From Latrodectus hesperus (lineage: Eukaryota > Arthropoda > Arachnida > Araneae > Theridiidae): a stretch of DNA of 64,000 nucleotides. Made by a program: the position numbers and the translations under genes. Each line of letters begins with the position of its first letter. Positions within the stretch are counted from its first letter, which is position 1. Below are positions 13,601 to 24,035 of this stretch, in pieces. The DNA lies in contig CM075853.1 in NCBI GenBank assembly GCA_037975125.1, forward strand, positions 68,332,268 to 68,396,267, written 5' to 3'. Below the pieces are notes generated by a model. That model was not told the DNA's origin. It searched no databases and worked only from the letters and a program-made list of their open reading frames with translations.

Positions 13601-16600
13601 TGTCTCATAGGCATTAAGATAATTTTAATTCCTATTTAGGAACTAAACTTTTGAAAAATCTCTTTGCGAATTCAGTTTCATGCATTTTTTGTTTGTGTTT
13701 GTTTTTATTCATCTGATACTTTATTTTATTATTATTATTATTTTAAACTTAAGTTGATATAATTATTGAAGAATCTTAGAATTATGTATAACTGTGATAT
13801 CAAGCAATAATTACTCTGTGTAATGAATAAAAAATTCTAAAATTGAAATAAAGTTAAAATATTTTTTGTAAATCCTACTGTGATATATGTCAGTAAACTT
13901 TGAGCTATTAATAGGCACCAGCCACAAGTATCATTCACCCTGAATTTTTTTTAAGCAATCCATGTGAAATTTTTCTCACTTCATTAACTTTCAGCTTTGC
14001 ATGCATTTGAGTGCAATCAATAGCTTCACATGAAATTATCATAGGAAGGAATGATGATGTTTTGGAATTCCTTATAAAATTGACTTTCTTGATGCAATTC
14101 TTTTAGAAATGTATGCTTGGAATGAAGTTGCAGAGAAAAAGATATTTAAACCATTTTGATCTGCATGCTTTAATAAATCAACGATCGTAAGTTAAAATCT
14201 GATTACTTGAATGAAGATTTATTCTTTGATAGGCTATGATAAAGAAACTAACTGCTCCCCAAAATTTCAATTTAGGACTTTCTGAATCTGAATGCTGAGA
14301 TATAATTTGTTCATAAGAATTATTTAATTAATAATTCTTATTACAAATTGATTGAGAACACTGTAAATAAGAGTTAAAAAAGAACTTTCAAATGTCAAAA
14401 ATGATAAAAAACGACTTGGTGTTGTGGCCAATTGCAAAACAAACAGATCGATAGCTAAAAAATTAAGGTACTTTTTGAGAAAAATAGCAGTGAAACGTTT
14501 TTCTATATCGAAAAGTTTTAAAATAGAAAATAAAAGTTTAGGACTTACTTTTTTATTTCAGAACTACATTTATCATCAATAAAATGAAAGTAAGAATGAA
14601 TTGTTTTTAAGTATCAATTTTATTTTGCATGCTTCTTATGCTGCTCATATTAAATATTTTTTCAAATTTATGAAGAGATAATTAAAATAATATAAATTTA
14701 TAAACAGAGAACAGTGTAGTAAAAATGGTTTTATGATTTAATTATTTTTCTATTCTATATACTTTTGATTTTAAGAATTGTTTTATTGGTAAAAACAGTT
14801 TTGCAAAACAAACAAACAAATTTGTAAAAACAAGCATCTACTGTAGGTGGGAAAATATTTATTGCTTTATAATTTATGTAATGCAAAACTTTGCTTACAA
14901 TTTTTAATTTGAAGAGAAATCATAGTTTTATTTTTCATTTAATAGGATGTATCTAAGGGATCAGATGTTATGTATGGACAATCAATTTATCTTCTTCTAA
15001 TTGATATGATTCAAGTAAGTATAAATTCATATTTTTTTGTTGCCAAAATAATTTATTTTAGCCACAACAGCAATTTTGGCTTGAGACTAGTTCTTATGTA
15101 TACACAAAAATTAAGTATTAGCTGCAAGCTCTATTTAAAGTGATGACATTTAACTCCTTGGCAGTACTATTTATGATTTAATGTTTCAGAACTCATTTAC
15201 AGGGATTGATTATGCTTGATCTTTCTATAAAGAAAGGCTGTATATAAATAATCAGAAATTTCTGCGTTGAAAAGGTCTATGTACATTAAACATACACAGA
15301 GTATAACATTTTCCTTTATTGTAATATGAACAACTAGATCAGATGTCAACCTCATCTTTGATAATTACTTGTGAGACTTAACCTACTAATCACTTGATAC
15401 TACACAAAACCCCTCTGCACTTACTATAATTCAGGTTTGCATAAAAATATATTGTAAGTTTAATTGCATTATAGGAAATTTCTATGCATCAAATGTTTTG
15501 CGGAAAGTTATTCCTAAAGTTTTTGATTTTACAAGATACATCATTATAAATTTAAAAATATACTATAGTATTTACTAAAGAAAATTATAAATCATTCTGA
15601 TCTTTCATTAATTTAATGCTTTTTAATATTGAAATGTTTTGCTGATATGTATATTTTCTTATAATGGAAAAAATTATTAAGAATTTTAAAATAATATTAA
15701 TATATGAAATAAAAAGTATTGTTTGTAACCCAAACAAACAATCTTGTTATAATTTTAATTGTAACGAAATTGTGTTTGGCTTACAAACAATATTTTTTAT
15801 TTCATGAATTAATCTTTCTGTAAACCTGAACAGTTAAGTCCCACAAGATGATTAAATGAATTTAGTCAATCTCTTCAGCAAATATAACAGCATCTAGATA
15901 CCATTCTACTTTCTTTTCAGTATTCAATTCTTGTTCATGTATTTTATTAAAATAATAGTTTAGTTAGTCTGTGGTACTACTAATATTGTTTGAGAGTACA
16001 GCAAAAAAAGTTATCACCATTAAATAATATTTATTAATAATTAATTTATTTTAACCCTCGAATGCATTAGTTAATTGAAACTCATGAAGCACTTGTTTTG
16101 CCTAATTTGCAGCTGAAGAATCTAATTTATTATTCAAAATATACAAAATTAACCAGTTCAGGAAGAACTGCAAATATGCATCAGCACTAGATGCCCTTCA
16201 AAGCTTAATGCTGCACATTAGTGTCATGCTTTTGGAATGAAATATTTACTACCAGATGGTGTTAAAGATTACTGTTGTATTAATAGTTCTTTGAGGTCAG
16301 AATGGAGCCGAGCTGGCAGCTGAACAGTTCGCGAGTTTGAATCCCACCTTGGGCATGGATGTTTGTAGTGGTTCAGAATCCACTTTAAACCGAAGGTCCC
16401 GGTCTATTTAGCCCTCGTGTGCAAAAAATTGCCATTGAGGGACAAACAAATCTAACCAACCAACCGATGTCAGAATGGAATCTGTCAAGTGTTTGTGATT
16501 GATCGAATTTTCTTGAATGTAAACATAAACACATGCTAAGGGAAACACATATTGAAAAGCTTTTATAATTCATTTTGAAGTGATTGTTTTTATAGTTTCC

Positions 16601-19600
16601 ATTCTCTTTTAAGATGGGAGATATTCTAGTTAGGGGTTAACTTCTAGATTCATTTGGGCACTTTTAGTTATAGTAAAATACAATATAATTATATTTTTAT
16701 TATTAAATATAAATTATTTTAAATTTTTTTGTTATGATTGAAATTATATCTTTAATTACATTTAAAAATGATTTATTTCTATGCAATGTATATATTTTAT
16801 CCATTGTAATGTAATGTGTACTTTCCAAAATTGTGTATTAAGCTTAGCAGGAGAAAATAGTCTGGCCTGAAACACAATCTGTGTGTAACAACTTCTGTCC
16901 TGAGGAAGCACTACATGTATAAGGCTGCCATCCCAAACAATTTAAATGTATTACCTTTATATACTATTCTGTGCATTAGCAAAATTTTTTAACTAATCTG
17001 TATCTAAGGGGTTAATGGTATATAAAATTTAAAAAATAACTTTGAATTTTATTTAATTTTTTTATGTTGAAAATTCACAGTTTATTATTTCATACAGTAA
17101 AAAGGGAGGAAAGATTTTACATGTTAATTGAAACTATTTCAATTGTTTTATAAAGTATGTTTGTATTTTTTATTTTGAATTAAGTTAATTAATTAATTTA
17201 AAATTTTCCTACTATTTATTATACTTAATAATTCATTATCATTTATGGAGTTTCCATATAAAAGAATTTGAGACATAACTAGAGAAAACTATAAAAACAA
17301 TTTGAAGAAGTCAAATTGAAAATTGCATAAGTTGTGCTAGATATGTTAAGCTCAATTTGAAATCTCTATTTGAATTCATTATTTGAAATTTGTAATATGT
17401 TGCAGAAAATTGTTGGATTTTCATAAATAAAGAAATATATATTTATGATTAAGACTCCTTTTTATGAGGAAGGTCATAAATTTATGTATAATTATATTTT
17501 TTTATGTGAAAATAATTAGAAATAGAAGAGGTTTTTTTTTTAATTGATATAACACACTATCTGCTAAAAAATTTTTTCTAGAAAGCAATTGTGATTGTGA
17601 AAACTTTACAACATCTTTCAGTTGTTATCAACACTATACAGTGTCAAATTAAAAACTAAACTCCATGGCACGACAGCCCATGTGGGCCAAGGCCTACACT
17701 GCCTTTAATTGTTTTCATGACCGAGGGCCCTGGGGTGAGAAGCATGTGATCCAATTAGGTGGTCAGCCTAATGCAAAACCCCCAATGTTTAGTTCCCAAG
17801 CATGCTTGGTACTCAGTTAATCGACCCACTGAAGGGATGAAAGGCTGAGTCAACCTTTCCCAGCCTGAGGATCGAACCTCGGGCCTGTGTCGGGAGCGTG
17901 AAACGCTGCCACTAAGCCACCGGGCTTCTATGCAGTGTCAAATGAATCTTAAAATTTTGTTAAGAAAATCTATATTTTTTATTATATTTTCTATATATTA
18001 CAGTTTTTTTCAAGTCTTTCAACCTAACATTAATAATTATATCAATTCAAATTTAGATGCTTTGCTAAAATACCCTATTTTCATTTATTTTGATTTTCTT
18101 ATTGCTTTTTTTCAAAATCGTTAATTGAAATTTTCATTTTTAATTTAAAGTTATTTCAGTGCTGGAGCCCATTTACTCATCATTAACTTGCTACATTTTA
18201 TTTTTGATTACAACTTCTCATATTTTATTCATATTTAGTTATCCAAAAGCATGCTTTTAAAGATTAATATAATCATAGAATTATATCGGAAAACTCATCA
18301 GGAATCTAAATCTTTGATAACTATGCAAACAAATTCTGGCACAAGGTCCTATGTGCTATTGATAATTTAAATGTTGAAAAATGCATATTTTCTGTTTTGC
18401 TTAATCATATTGTGCACAAAAATAATATAAAATTAAAAAATAAAAACGATCAATAAAAAACTTTAGTTTTTCTATTCTAAGTAAAATAGGCAAGAAATTA
18501 TATTTTATCCATATACATTTGCTATTTTTTCATAAATCTTATATCATTTAAAAATGCGCATGGCAAATTATGCATTTGCCTCCCTCACCCCCCCCCCCAA
18601 AAAAAGCTTTTTTATCATTTAACTATTTCATTTATAAAATGGTGTTTCCCATTTCATTTTTCCGGTTTTAGAAGAAAATTTAGAAGTTCCTTGTAAAAAA
18701 ATAACATTCATTATCTTTTGATTTTCTTCATATTTTGCTTAATATGAATGATCTGAAGTGCTTAAATTGTTTCCCTTTATTTTCCATCTTTTTTGCTGTT
18801 TTAATTTTTAAAAAATTATGAATTTTTATTGTATTTACAGCAATATGATTATTTTATTTTTTATAGGTATGTCGGATGTTATTAGAAAGATGTTATAAAG
18901 CTTTATTTAATCTTATTAACTGTAGTGAGATGCAGTATCAAGAAAACAAAAGACTCCTAGAAAAAAATCAAAGAATCGATGCAATTGTAGCCTCCCTAAA
19001 ACAAAATGGAGCTGATGAAGAACAAATTCAAGAGGTAAGAAATGAGTTAATCCTAAATTATTTAAATTTACTATATTTGTTATCTTCTCTAACTAGTAAA
19101 TGTCTGATATTAATATAGAAAATTATGATTTGACTGTTTAAAGCTGTTAATTTTTTATGCTTCATGAAGGAGCTAAATTCATTTTGCCACTCAAAATTGA
19201 ATTATGAAACACTATAGAGTTAATATAAAAGAGCTATTGGACATCTTATTGACTCTATACTTGTACATAAAATTTAGAATGAATGAGTTGTTTTTCTTTT
19301 TGATGTCATTTCAAAACACTAATTTGCCTTGTTGTTAGCATTCTATCCTTCATTTCAGCCTATCAACTATTTTAAGTTTTTGATAGTTATCAAATTATTT
19401 AACTAATTTAGGAAAAAAGTGCATTGTTAAGAAAAAGATTTATGATTAAAATAAATGTTTTAACCAAGGTTTATTCCAATAATTTTATTAATCATAGATT
19501 TTGTTAATTGTAAGAAAATCACCATTTTATTAAAATGAACTGAATTATAAAATTTCATTATCTTAAGACTAATCTTTCAGTTTTACTATCTGAGGCTAAG

Positions 19601-20131
19601 CATATCTGTAAATTTTCCAACCTTTTATATAAAAATTTCCTTGTGTGTATTCTATTACTCAAGTAAGACATTATAATTTTCCATAAATAGAAATCTCGAT
19701 TTTCTTGTGTCTTTCTTCATATTCTCATTTAAATAACTAAACACTGATATTATCATTAAAAAAAATTTTTGCATTAAAAATAAATAAAATATGTTGAATT
19801 AAATATATAAGTTTATATGTTATTAATTGGAATATAAATGAATGATGCTTTTTCAAAATTTGAGAAAGAAATTGTGTAAAATTTATAAATTATCTAACTA
19901 AATAATTTTTAAAATTAATAAATATTATATCTAAATATATAAATTTTTATTTACATTGATATATTTCATAATTTTATTTGACTATAGGTGCAGAATATTA
20001 TTTCAGAACCAGAAAAAGCAGTCATAGCAAAGTTTGGAAATATAACTCAAAAAATAGATTCTAGTCAAATACAAATTGCAGAAATGATTTCTATACTATC
20101 TATATGGCTAGAATATAGTTCTTTTAAATAA
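640..20131 (+). CDS. POLR3C: RNA polymerase III subunit RPC3, complete, 11 coding exons
   Basis: RPC3 belongs to the RPC3/RPC6/RPC7 subcomplex of nuclear RNA polymerase III, which acts in promoter opening and initiation at tRNA, 5S and other short-RNA genes. The coding exons are 640-789, 2817-2962, 3662-3783, 5654-5799, 8338-8462, 9200-9374, 10184-10365, 12330-12450, 14946-15014, 18867-19034 and 19988-20131. Joined they give 1548 nt, or 515 aa plus stop, close to the about 534 aa of the human protein. All junctions are GT/AG and keep frame. Recognisable family stretches are the N-terminal LCSALLREYFGEIVQSVG, NGKLTMSEAI, the GIYWRINFNRF block, GGMYV-like NGMYVVNI, QDRFGSKCARIFR, and ENKRLLEKNQRIDAIVAS in the C-terminal coiled coil. 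These cover the successive winged-helix domains and the C-terminal helix. The start is the first ATG after a splice acceptor at 611-612, so an untranslated 5' exon probably lies upstream. I am very sure of the identity; exon ends rest on reading the sequence by eye. Confidence 0.96.
2817..2962 (+). CDS. POLR3C: POLR3C coding exon 2
   Basis: It continues the first winged helix with VKSSLCVLMQHNMCEF and runs to HYERYAYCAQL. The acceptor is TTTCACAG and the donor GTGAGT, leaving two bases of a split leucine codon. It is too short and internally spliced to appear as an ORF from ATG. Intron 2 (2963-3661) shows nothing. Confidence 0.92.
3662..3783 (+). CDS. POLR3C: POLR3C coding exon 3
   Basis: It encodes YGDPADLLVEEILNNGKLTM and the following helix, matching the ELIVEELLLNGKLTM block of animal RPC3. 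The acceptor is TTCTAG and the donor GTAGGT, one base of a codon carried over. Intron 3 (3784-5653) contains a SINE with target duplication at 4766-4970. Confidence 0.92.
4778..4958 (-). mobile_element. tRNA-derived SINE, family A copy 1, intact
   Basis: Read on the minus strand it begins with a tRNA-like head: a region around TGGTTAGCGC fitting a Pol III A box and GGGTTCGAACCCC fitting a B box. A non-tRNA body follows (GGGCATGGATGTTTGTAGTGG...) and a tail of CAAA-type repeats. A 12-bp target-site duplication, TTCTCTACAGAG, flanks it at 4766-4777 and 4959-4970. It lies in POLR3C intron 3, antisense to the gene. Confidence 0.9.
5654..5799 (+). CDS. POLR3C: POLR3C coding exon 4
   Basis: It encodes EYSSQKIFEKFRLLINNHYV then IRCPYSHS, the counterpart of the human RLADTHFVQRCP region, ending IVPE at donor GTATCT. 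Intron 4 (5800-8337) holds two AT microsatellites and a long perfect hairpin. Confidence 0.93.
6107..6158. repeat. Compound (TA)n-(CA)n microsatellite
   Basis: About 36 nt of TA repeats run directly into about 16 nt of CA repeats within POLR3C intron 4. Confidence 0.95.
7574..7608. repeat. (TA)n microsatellite
   Basis: About 35 nt of uninterrupted AT dinucleotides lie just upstream of a long hairpin in POLR3C intron 4. Confidence 0.95.
7644..7715. repeat. Perfect 34-bp inverted repeat with 4-nt loop
   Basis: The arm 7644-7677 (starting ACAGATTTGCATAAAATTAA) is the exact reverse complement of 7682-7715, with loop AATC at 7678-7681. A second short palindrome, AATTTGTTATATATATAACA..., sits at about 7616-7639. 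The transcript of either strand would fold into a 34-bp perfect stem. It may be a remnant of a foldback/MITE element or a recent snap-back duplication. No coding content is seen. Confidence 0.9.
8338..8462 (+). CDS. POLR3C: POLR3C coding exon 5
   Basis: It encodes a charged linker (EPNDSEDQQAKRQKIEF) and the conserved PDAGIYWRINFNRFKEYFR block, ending in a split arginine codon before GTATGT. Intron 5 (8463-9199) has no recognisable element. Confidence 0.93.
9200..9374 (+). CDS. POLR3C: POLR3C coding exon 6
   Basis: It encodes NEAVITACVNAHGEKAAEIV and QYYDILKLLESASFNSR, a winged-helix domain. The acceptor follows a TTTATTTAG tract; the donor is GTAACT, phase 0. Intron 6 (9375-10183) is AT-rich without features. 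Confidence 0.92.
10184..10365 (+). CDS. POLR3C: POLR3C coding exon 7
   Basis: It encodes DLDGYLSILCEDENSFV, then GNGMYVVNI and VVQDRFGSKCARIF, among the most conserved RPC3 segments. The donor is GTAAGT after two bases of an arginine codon. Intron 7 (10366-12329), about 2 kb, is AT-rich with nothing recognised. Confidence 0.94.
12330..12450 (+). CDS. POLR3C: POLR3C coding exon 8
   Basis: It encodes ILLDKKALEPKHIEELALLH then PRDTKEYIYKMFEENFILSQ, equivalent to the human KKHIEQKQVEDFAMIP...AKDMLYKML segment. The donor is GTATGT, phase 0. Intron 8 (12451-14945) has no element I could support. Confidence 0.94.
14946..15014 (+). CDS. POLR3C: POLR3C coding exon 9 (23 codons)
   Basis: This short exon encodes DVSKGSDVMYGQSIYLLLID plus MIQ, matching the human region before the C-terminal coiled coil. 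Acceptor AATAG and donor GTAAGT are clear, phase 0 at both ends. Intron 9 (15015-18866) is the longest of the gene and carries two SINEs and an inverted-repeat element. Confidence 0.9.
15704..15805. repeat. 102-bp near-perfect inverted-repeat (MITE-like) element
   Basis: The 32-nt arm 15704-15735 (ATGAAATAAAAAGTATTGTT...) pairs with 15774-15805 with two mismatches, around a 38-nt centre. No target duplication is obvious. It lies in POLR3C intron 9 and could be a small foldback element. Confidence 0.7.
16307..16468 (+). mobile_element. tRNA-derived SINE, family A copy 2, with head deletion
   Basis: It has the same body as the copy at 4778-4958 but on the plus strand. An 11-bp duplication, GTCAGAATGGA, lies at 16296-16306 and 16469-16479. 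Relative to copy 1 about 28 nt are missing from the tRNA head between GGCAGC and the ACAGTTCG stretch, so the A-box region is lost. The B box is altered to GAGTTTGAATCCC. The tail ends in AACCAACCAACC. Confidence 0.88.
17650..17927 (-). mobile_element. tRNA-derived SINE, family B copy 1
   Basis: Read on the minus strand it starts AAGCCCGGTGGCTTAGTGGC, a tRNA-like A box, with a B box GAGGTTCGATCCTC. A central part contains CCTTTCATCCCTTC, GGGTCGATTAA and TGAGTACCA, then a unique 3' part. A 16-bp duplication with one mismatch, CTAT(A/G)CAGTGTCAAAT, flanks it at 17634-17649 and 17928-17943. It is unrelated in sequence to family A outside the tRNA-type boxes. It is in POLR3C intron 9, antisense to the gene. 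Confidence 0.87.
18588..18598. repeat. Poly(C) tract, 11 nt
   Basis: Eleven consecutive C are followed by an A run. Such G/C homopolymers are rare in this AT-rich window; a matching 11-nt G run lies at 20420-20430. Confidence 0.9.
18867..19034 (+). CDS. POLR3C: POLR3C coding exon 10
   Basis: It encodes VCRMLLERCYKALFNLINC and ENKRLLEKNQRIDAIVASLK, the C-terminal coiled-coil segment, ending QIQE at donor GTAAGA. Human RPC3 has the near-identical ENKRLLEKSQRVEAIIAS. Intron 10 (19035-19987) holds nothing recognised. Confidence 0.95.
19988..20131 (+). CDS. POLR3C: POLR3C last coding exon and stop
   Basis: It encodes VQNIISEPEKAVIAKFGNIT, then SQIQIAEMISILSIWLEYS, with stop TAA at 20129-20131. 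The human counterpart reads ...LDASEIQVDETIFLLESYIE, so the C-terminus is complete. Confidence 0.93.
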   Translation: MQNIISEPEKAVIAKFGNITQKIDSSQIQIAEMISILSIWLEYSSFK

Positions 20132-20184
20132 AATGTTTATATTTCTTAAAATGCTGTTATGTGTTCGTATTTCCATATTTCCTA

Positions 20185-20190
20185 AATAAA
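20185..20190 (+). terminator. Candidate POLR3C poly(A) signal AATAAA
   Basis: AATAAA lies 54 nt after the stop codon. A second AATAAA at 20127-20132 overlaps the stop itself and is too close to be the likely signal. In DNA this AT-rich the hexamer is weak evidence, but its position fits a short 3' UTR. Confidence 0.45.
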
Positions 20191-21263
20191 AATGATTTGC
20201 AAAAGATTCCATTTTAATATATTAATGTATAGCAATATTTTTTTAATTGTAAAAAATTGGCTGAGATAAAATAAGTTTATATAGTTTTAAAAAGGCAGAA
20301 TTTTTTTTAACATTCTGTATAAAATTATTTTATTTTTATAGATTATTATATTAAAAAATGCAATGTTTTTTATTTATAATAAATAGAAATTTTGCATTGC
20401 ATCTCAGGATGCATATAAAGGGGGGGGGGGAAGAGAATCCAGTATCTTTAAAATTTTATTCTAAAACAAAGATGATTCTTAATTAATGATGTGCCATTTT
20501 TGTAATTTTATTGGAAAAGTAATCATGTTAGAAAAAAAGATGTAAAATTGATAAAATTTGATACATATTAAAATTGATAAAAAAATTCCAAATTATTAAT
20601 TTTATAAACGAGAATTTCTTGAAACAAAATTTAATACTTTAATTTTCTAACCTGCATAATTCTCTTAAAGTTAATCATTAAATTCTTTTCATTGTAATTA
20701 TAAATGTATGTGTATACAAATTTATTACTTTAAAAATTTGCTTATCAATCATTTATTTTATGTTATCCAACTATCAAATATTCAAAGTACTTCATTTTGC
20801 AAAACGTTCTAGAATAAATTTTAGAGTAATTTCTTTTCTTCGCTCTTACTTTGAAAAAAAAAATTCTTTAAAGAGAAAATTGATAAATTCATCTTTTTAC
20901 ATAAAATCATAAAAGAAAACGCTAAAACTGAAAGTAGATATTTCACTTTGATCATGATAAAGTTCATATCAAAGAAGTAAGATTTCTTTTTTTTTTTTAA
21001 TAGACAGTGGTTTTTAAATGTACAGACTTATTTAATATGAATAATTAATACTATTGTTAATGATATAGTGACAATGTAGAAATTTTGTATTTTAATTGAA
21101 ATCGTGTACAAAATTAAAATTCTTATCTTTGCCAAAATCAATGCAAAGTATACTTATAATTTAATAGCAAACATATAGTGTGCCATTAAGCGTCAGATTT
21201 TGATTTTGTGTTATATAATTAACAATGAATTTAACAGATATAAAATATAGCTGTATGCCTAAT

Positions 21264-21264
<1 letters not shown>

Positions 21265-21331
<67 letters not shown>
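21265..21331. repeat. (AT)n microsatellite
   Basis: About 66 nt of AT dinucleotides with a single interruption (ATGTAT). Confidence 0.95.
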
Positions 21332-21957
21332 CTGTTATATGTTCTTATTTCCTAAAAAGAAAAACGAAAAAAGAATTTATCATAATAGATTTGTATATAA
21401 CGATAATTTTTTTTAATTAGGAAAAAGAATACGACATAAATAACATAAGTTTATATGATTTTAAAATTAAGAAATTTAAAAAAGAAAGCTACTGTATAAA
21501 ATGATTTTATTTTTATAGAAATTATATTATACATATATATTGCACTGAAAATTATATAATTTTTTTCATTTATGAACTGTTTTGTGGTTTCTTTGAATTG
21601 TGAAAATCAGCAGATGATGTATATATTTTTGAGTCATGATCTGATTTGATGTGGTCTTATTTTAAAAAAGTAAATATTTAAAAAAAATTTAATAGAAATT
21701 TTAAAGGTTAATTGTTATCATTCTTTTTCATGCCAAATCGTTAAAAGTATTTATTTTAGTTTAGAAGTAATAAAATCTGTCAATTGCCTCAAATCTTGAG
21801 GACCAAAAAATTATATATAAATATTGAGTTAGAACAGCTGGTTTTGTATAGTACATAACATGTATTTTGAATATTGATTTGATTTATAACCATATTTATT
21901 TTAATTTTTTCTCTTTCCAACACCAAAAATCATAACTTAATTACATTGGAATTTCTG

Positions 21958-22012
21958 GTGTTGCAGTGGCCTGGTTGGTTAGGGCGTTGTTACCATTGTC
22001 GGGAAGTAGTAT
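21958..22012 (+). mobile_element. tRNA-like SINE head fragment
   Basis: GTGGCCTGGTTGGTTAGGGC looks like a tRNA-type A box followed by GTTGTTACCATTGTCGGG. No B box or SINE body follows, so this is either a broken SINE head or a chance match. No tRNA cloverleaf can be formed. Confidence 0.4.
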
Positions 22013-22856
22013 ATAGACAAATGAAGTTTACATTTTACTTTTAAAGAAATAAAAATGAGAAAATTGTAATAATTTTGAATTTTAAAAACATTTTTTTAAA
22101 AAGAGGGAAAAAATGATTTTCTATAATTTTTTTTCAAGTTTAATTTAAAAAATTCAGCAGACACATGAAATTTATAATTTATATTTAAAAAAACATATGC
22201 AACATAATGATTAATAAATTCAAACTTTAAACTGAAATTTGAATAAAAGGAAACTACAATGCTTGACCTAGCTAATCATTTTATGGCACCCATGATTTTT
22301 ACATGAATTTTTTAAATGTTAGTGAAGCCATGAATTTATCATTTTTATAGAAATTATTTTCTGACAAATCTTTGTTCATAATTGAAAGTACAAGTTTTCT
22401 ATTGGAATCAATATTGAAAATCCAGAAACCTCGTGACAAAACGTAAAATAAACATTTAAGAACAAAAGCATTTTTCCCCAGAAATTTACGATAGTTAACT
22501 TTATGTTTCATAAATTATACCATACAACCACAATATATTCTCAAAAAAGTTAATTACTAAATACAATTCAAACTGTGACCAGTAAATCTGAAATCGATAA
22601 GGAAATTATGTAATTTTTTTTTTTGGTTCAAAATTTTCCATCAGAAAAAATCACTGTCAATCACCATTTATGTTTAGAATAGGATTGATATAATGAGTAA
22701 TATAACAAAAAATTTATAATCGGTGCCCAAAAAAAATGATGCTCTCTTTTTGTAAATAAAAACATTTTACATTCATCTTAAGCATGTGTGGATGCTCATC
22801 TTATTATACGCTTTCTCAAATCAATGGAAGCATTTCTTGATACTGCTGCTCATTAA

Positions 22857-23580
22857 GGGGACTCCTTCCGCGCCATATTGAAAACGAGCGCTAATGTTAA
22901 GTCTATGGAGAAATTTAAAAGAATATTTCTCAAGTTCTATTATAGCTAGACCTTCACTTTTTGTAGGTTTTCCTAATGCACAAAAAGAATAATTTATTTT
23001 GTTTTGAAATTTATTTTTAAAATTATTTTAACTATGTTTAAATTGGCTCAGTAATTTGATAATATGCTTAAAACATTAATAACTTAAAAAATCTAAAAAA
23101 TTTAGAAATTTTAAAAACAGACTTAATATCTACGTATATTTATAAATCCCAACAATTTTTTTTTTTTTACTTTATCTACGATAGAATTTTTTTTTATTTC
23201 TCCACATAAAATTTAAAATTTTTCGCAAAAATTAGCAACGCCCACATGGCGGATGAATACTTGGTTGTTTGAAAATCAATCCAATCAATTGCATGCTTTA
23301 GTCAACAACCTCCTCCTCACACACTAAAATTTGAAGTTTGGTTTTTCGCAGTTCTATGCGATAATTTGTGTGTTCCCTTCCCTCACCCCCAGCAAACGCT
23401 GCGGGTGTTCCTAGTATCCGGTATCTTCCTGTAAAAATATGCTTCTAAATTGGCGCGAGAAGGGACATTTCTTTCCCCTTTACTACCTACGAGGGGCCCT
23501 GATGATTTCCCTGAGACGAATCTTCATCTTTCCAGAGCGGTCCTGCAATTATTTTCACGAAAAATGATGGGCTTATGGAC
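22857..23580. other. Unclassified patch with higher GC content
   Basis: Two sub-stretches (22857-22920, with TCCGCGCCATATTG; and 23225-23580, with GCAAACGCTGCGGGTG and GAGGGGCCCTGATG) stand out from the AT-rich surroundings. No ORF, terminal repeat or tRNA box is recognisable. It is probably an old transposon fragment, but that is inference only. Confidence 0.35.
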
Positions 23581-23975
23581 ATTATATACATTGACTTTAA
23601 ACAGCTAAATCTATTGAAAAAATATAAAATTTATACAGTTCTCATGTAGTGTACTTTTTTAATTCTTTATTTATATTTTTGATGCAATTTTTCAAGAAGT
23701 ATATCTACATGATATGATATTGCAATACATATCTATAGCTATTGCAAAATTCTTCAATTCCATATTTTTTAATCTTTATTTTATAAAAACTTCTCAAAGT
23801 TTGTTGTTTTTCTTAATTTTATATTTGATTCTAAGTTTATTGCTTACTGCTTTTGGATGCAGAATTAACTTGAACATTTCAACAAAACCTACGAAATATT
23901 TATTTATCCATGAAAAATATAAAAATTGTTTATTATTAAATATAAAAATAAATAATATTATATATATATATAGTA

Positions 23976-23979
<4 letters not shown>

Positions 23980-24034
<55 letters not shown>
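23980..24034. repeat. (GT)n microsatellite
   Basis: About 27 GT units. The Cys-Val or His-Thr strings translated from it are not real proteins. Confidence 0.97.

Positions 24035-24035
<1 letters not shown>

Noticed and set aside
13930..14220. Minus-strand frame with AIDCTQMHAKLKVNEV, like a Harbinger or other DDE segment
   Set aside because: Only one short motif-like stretch, no terminal repeats and no neighbouring conserved blocks.
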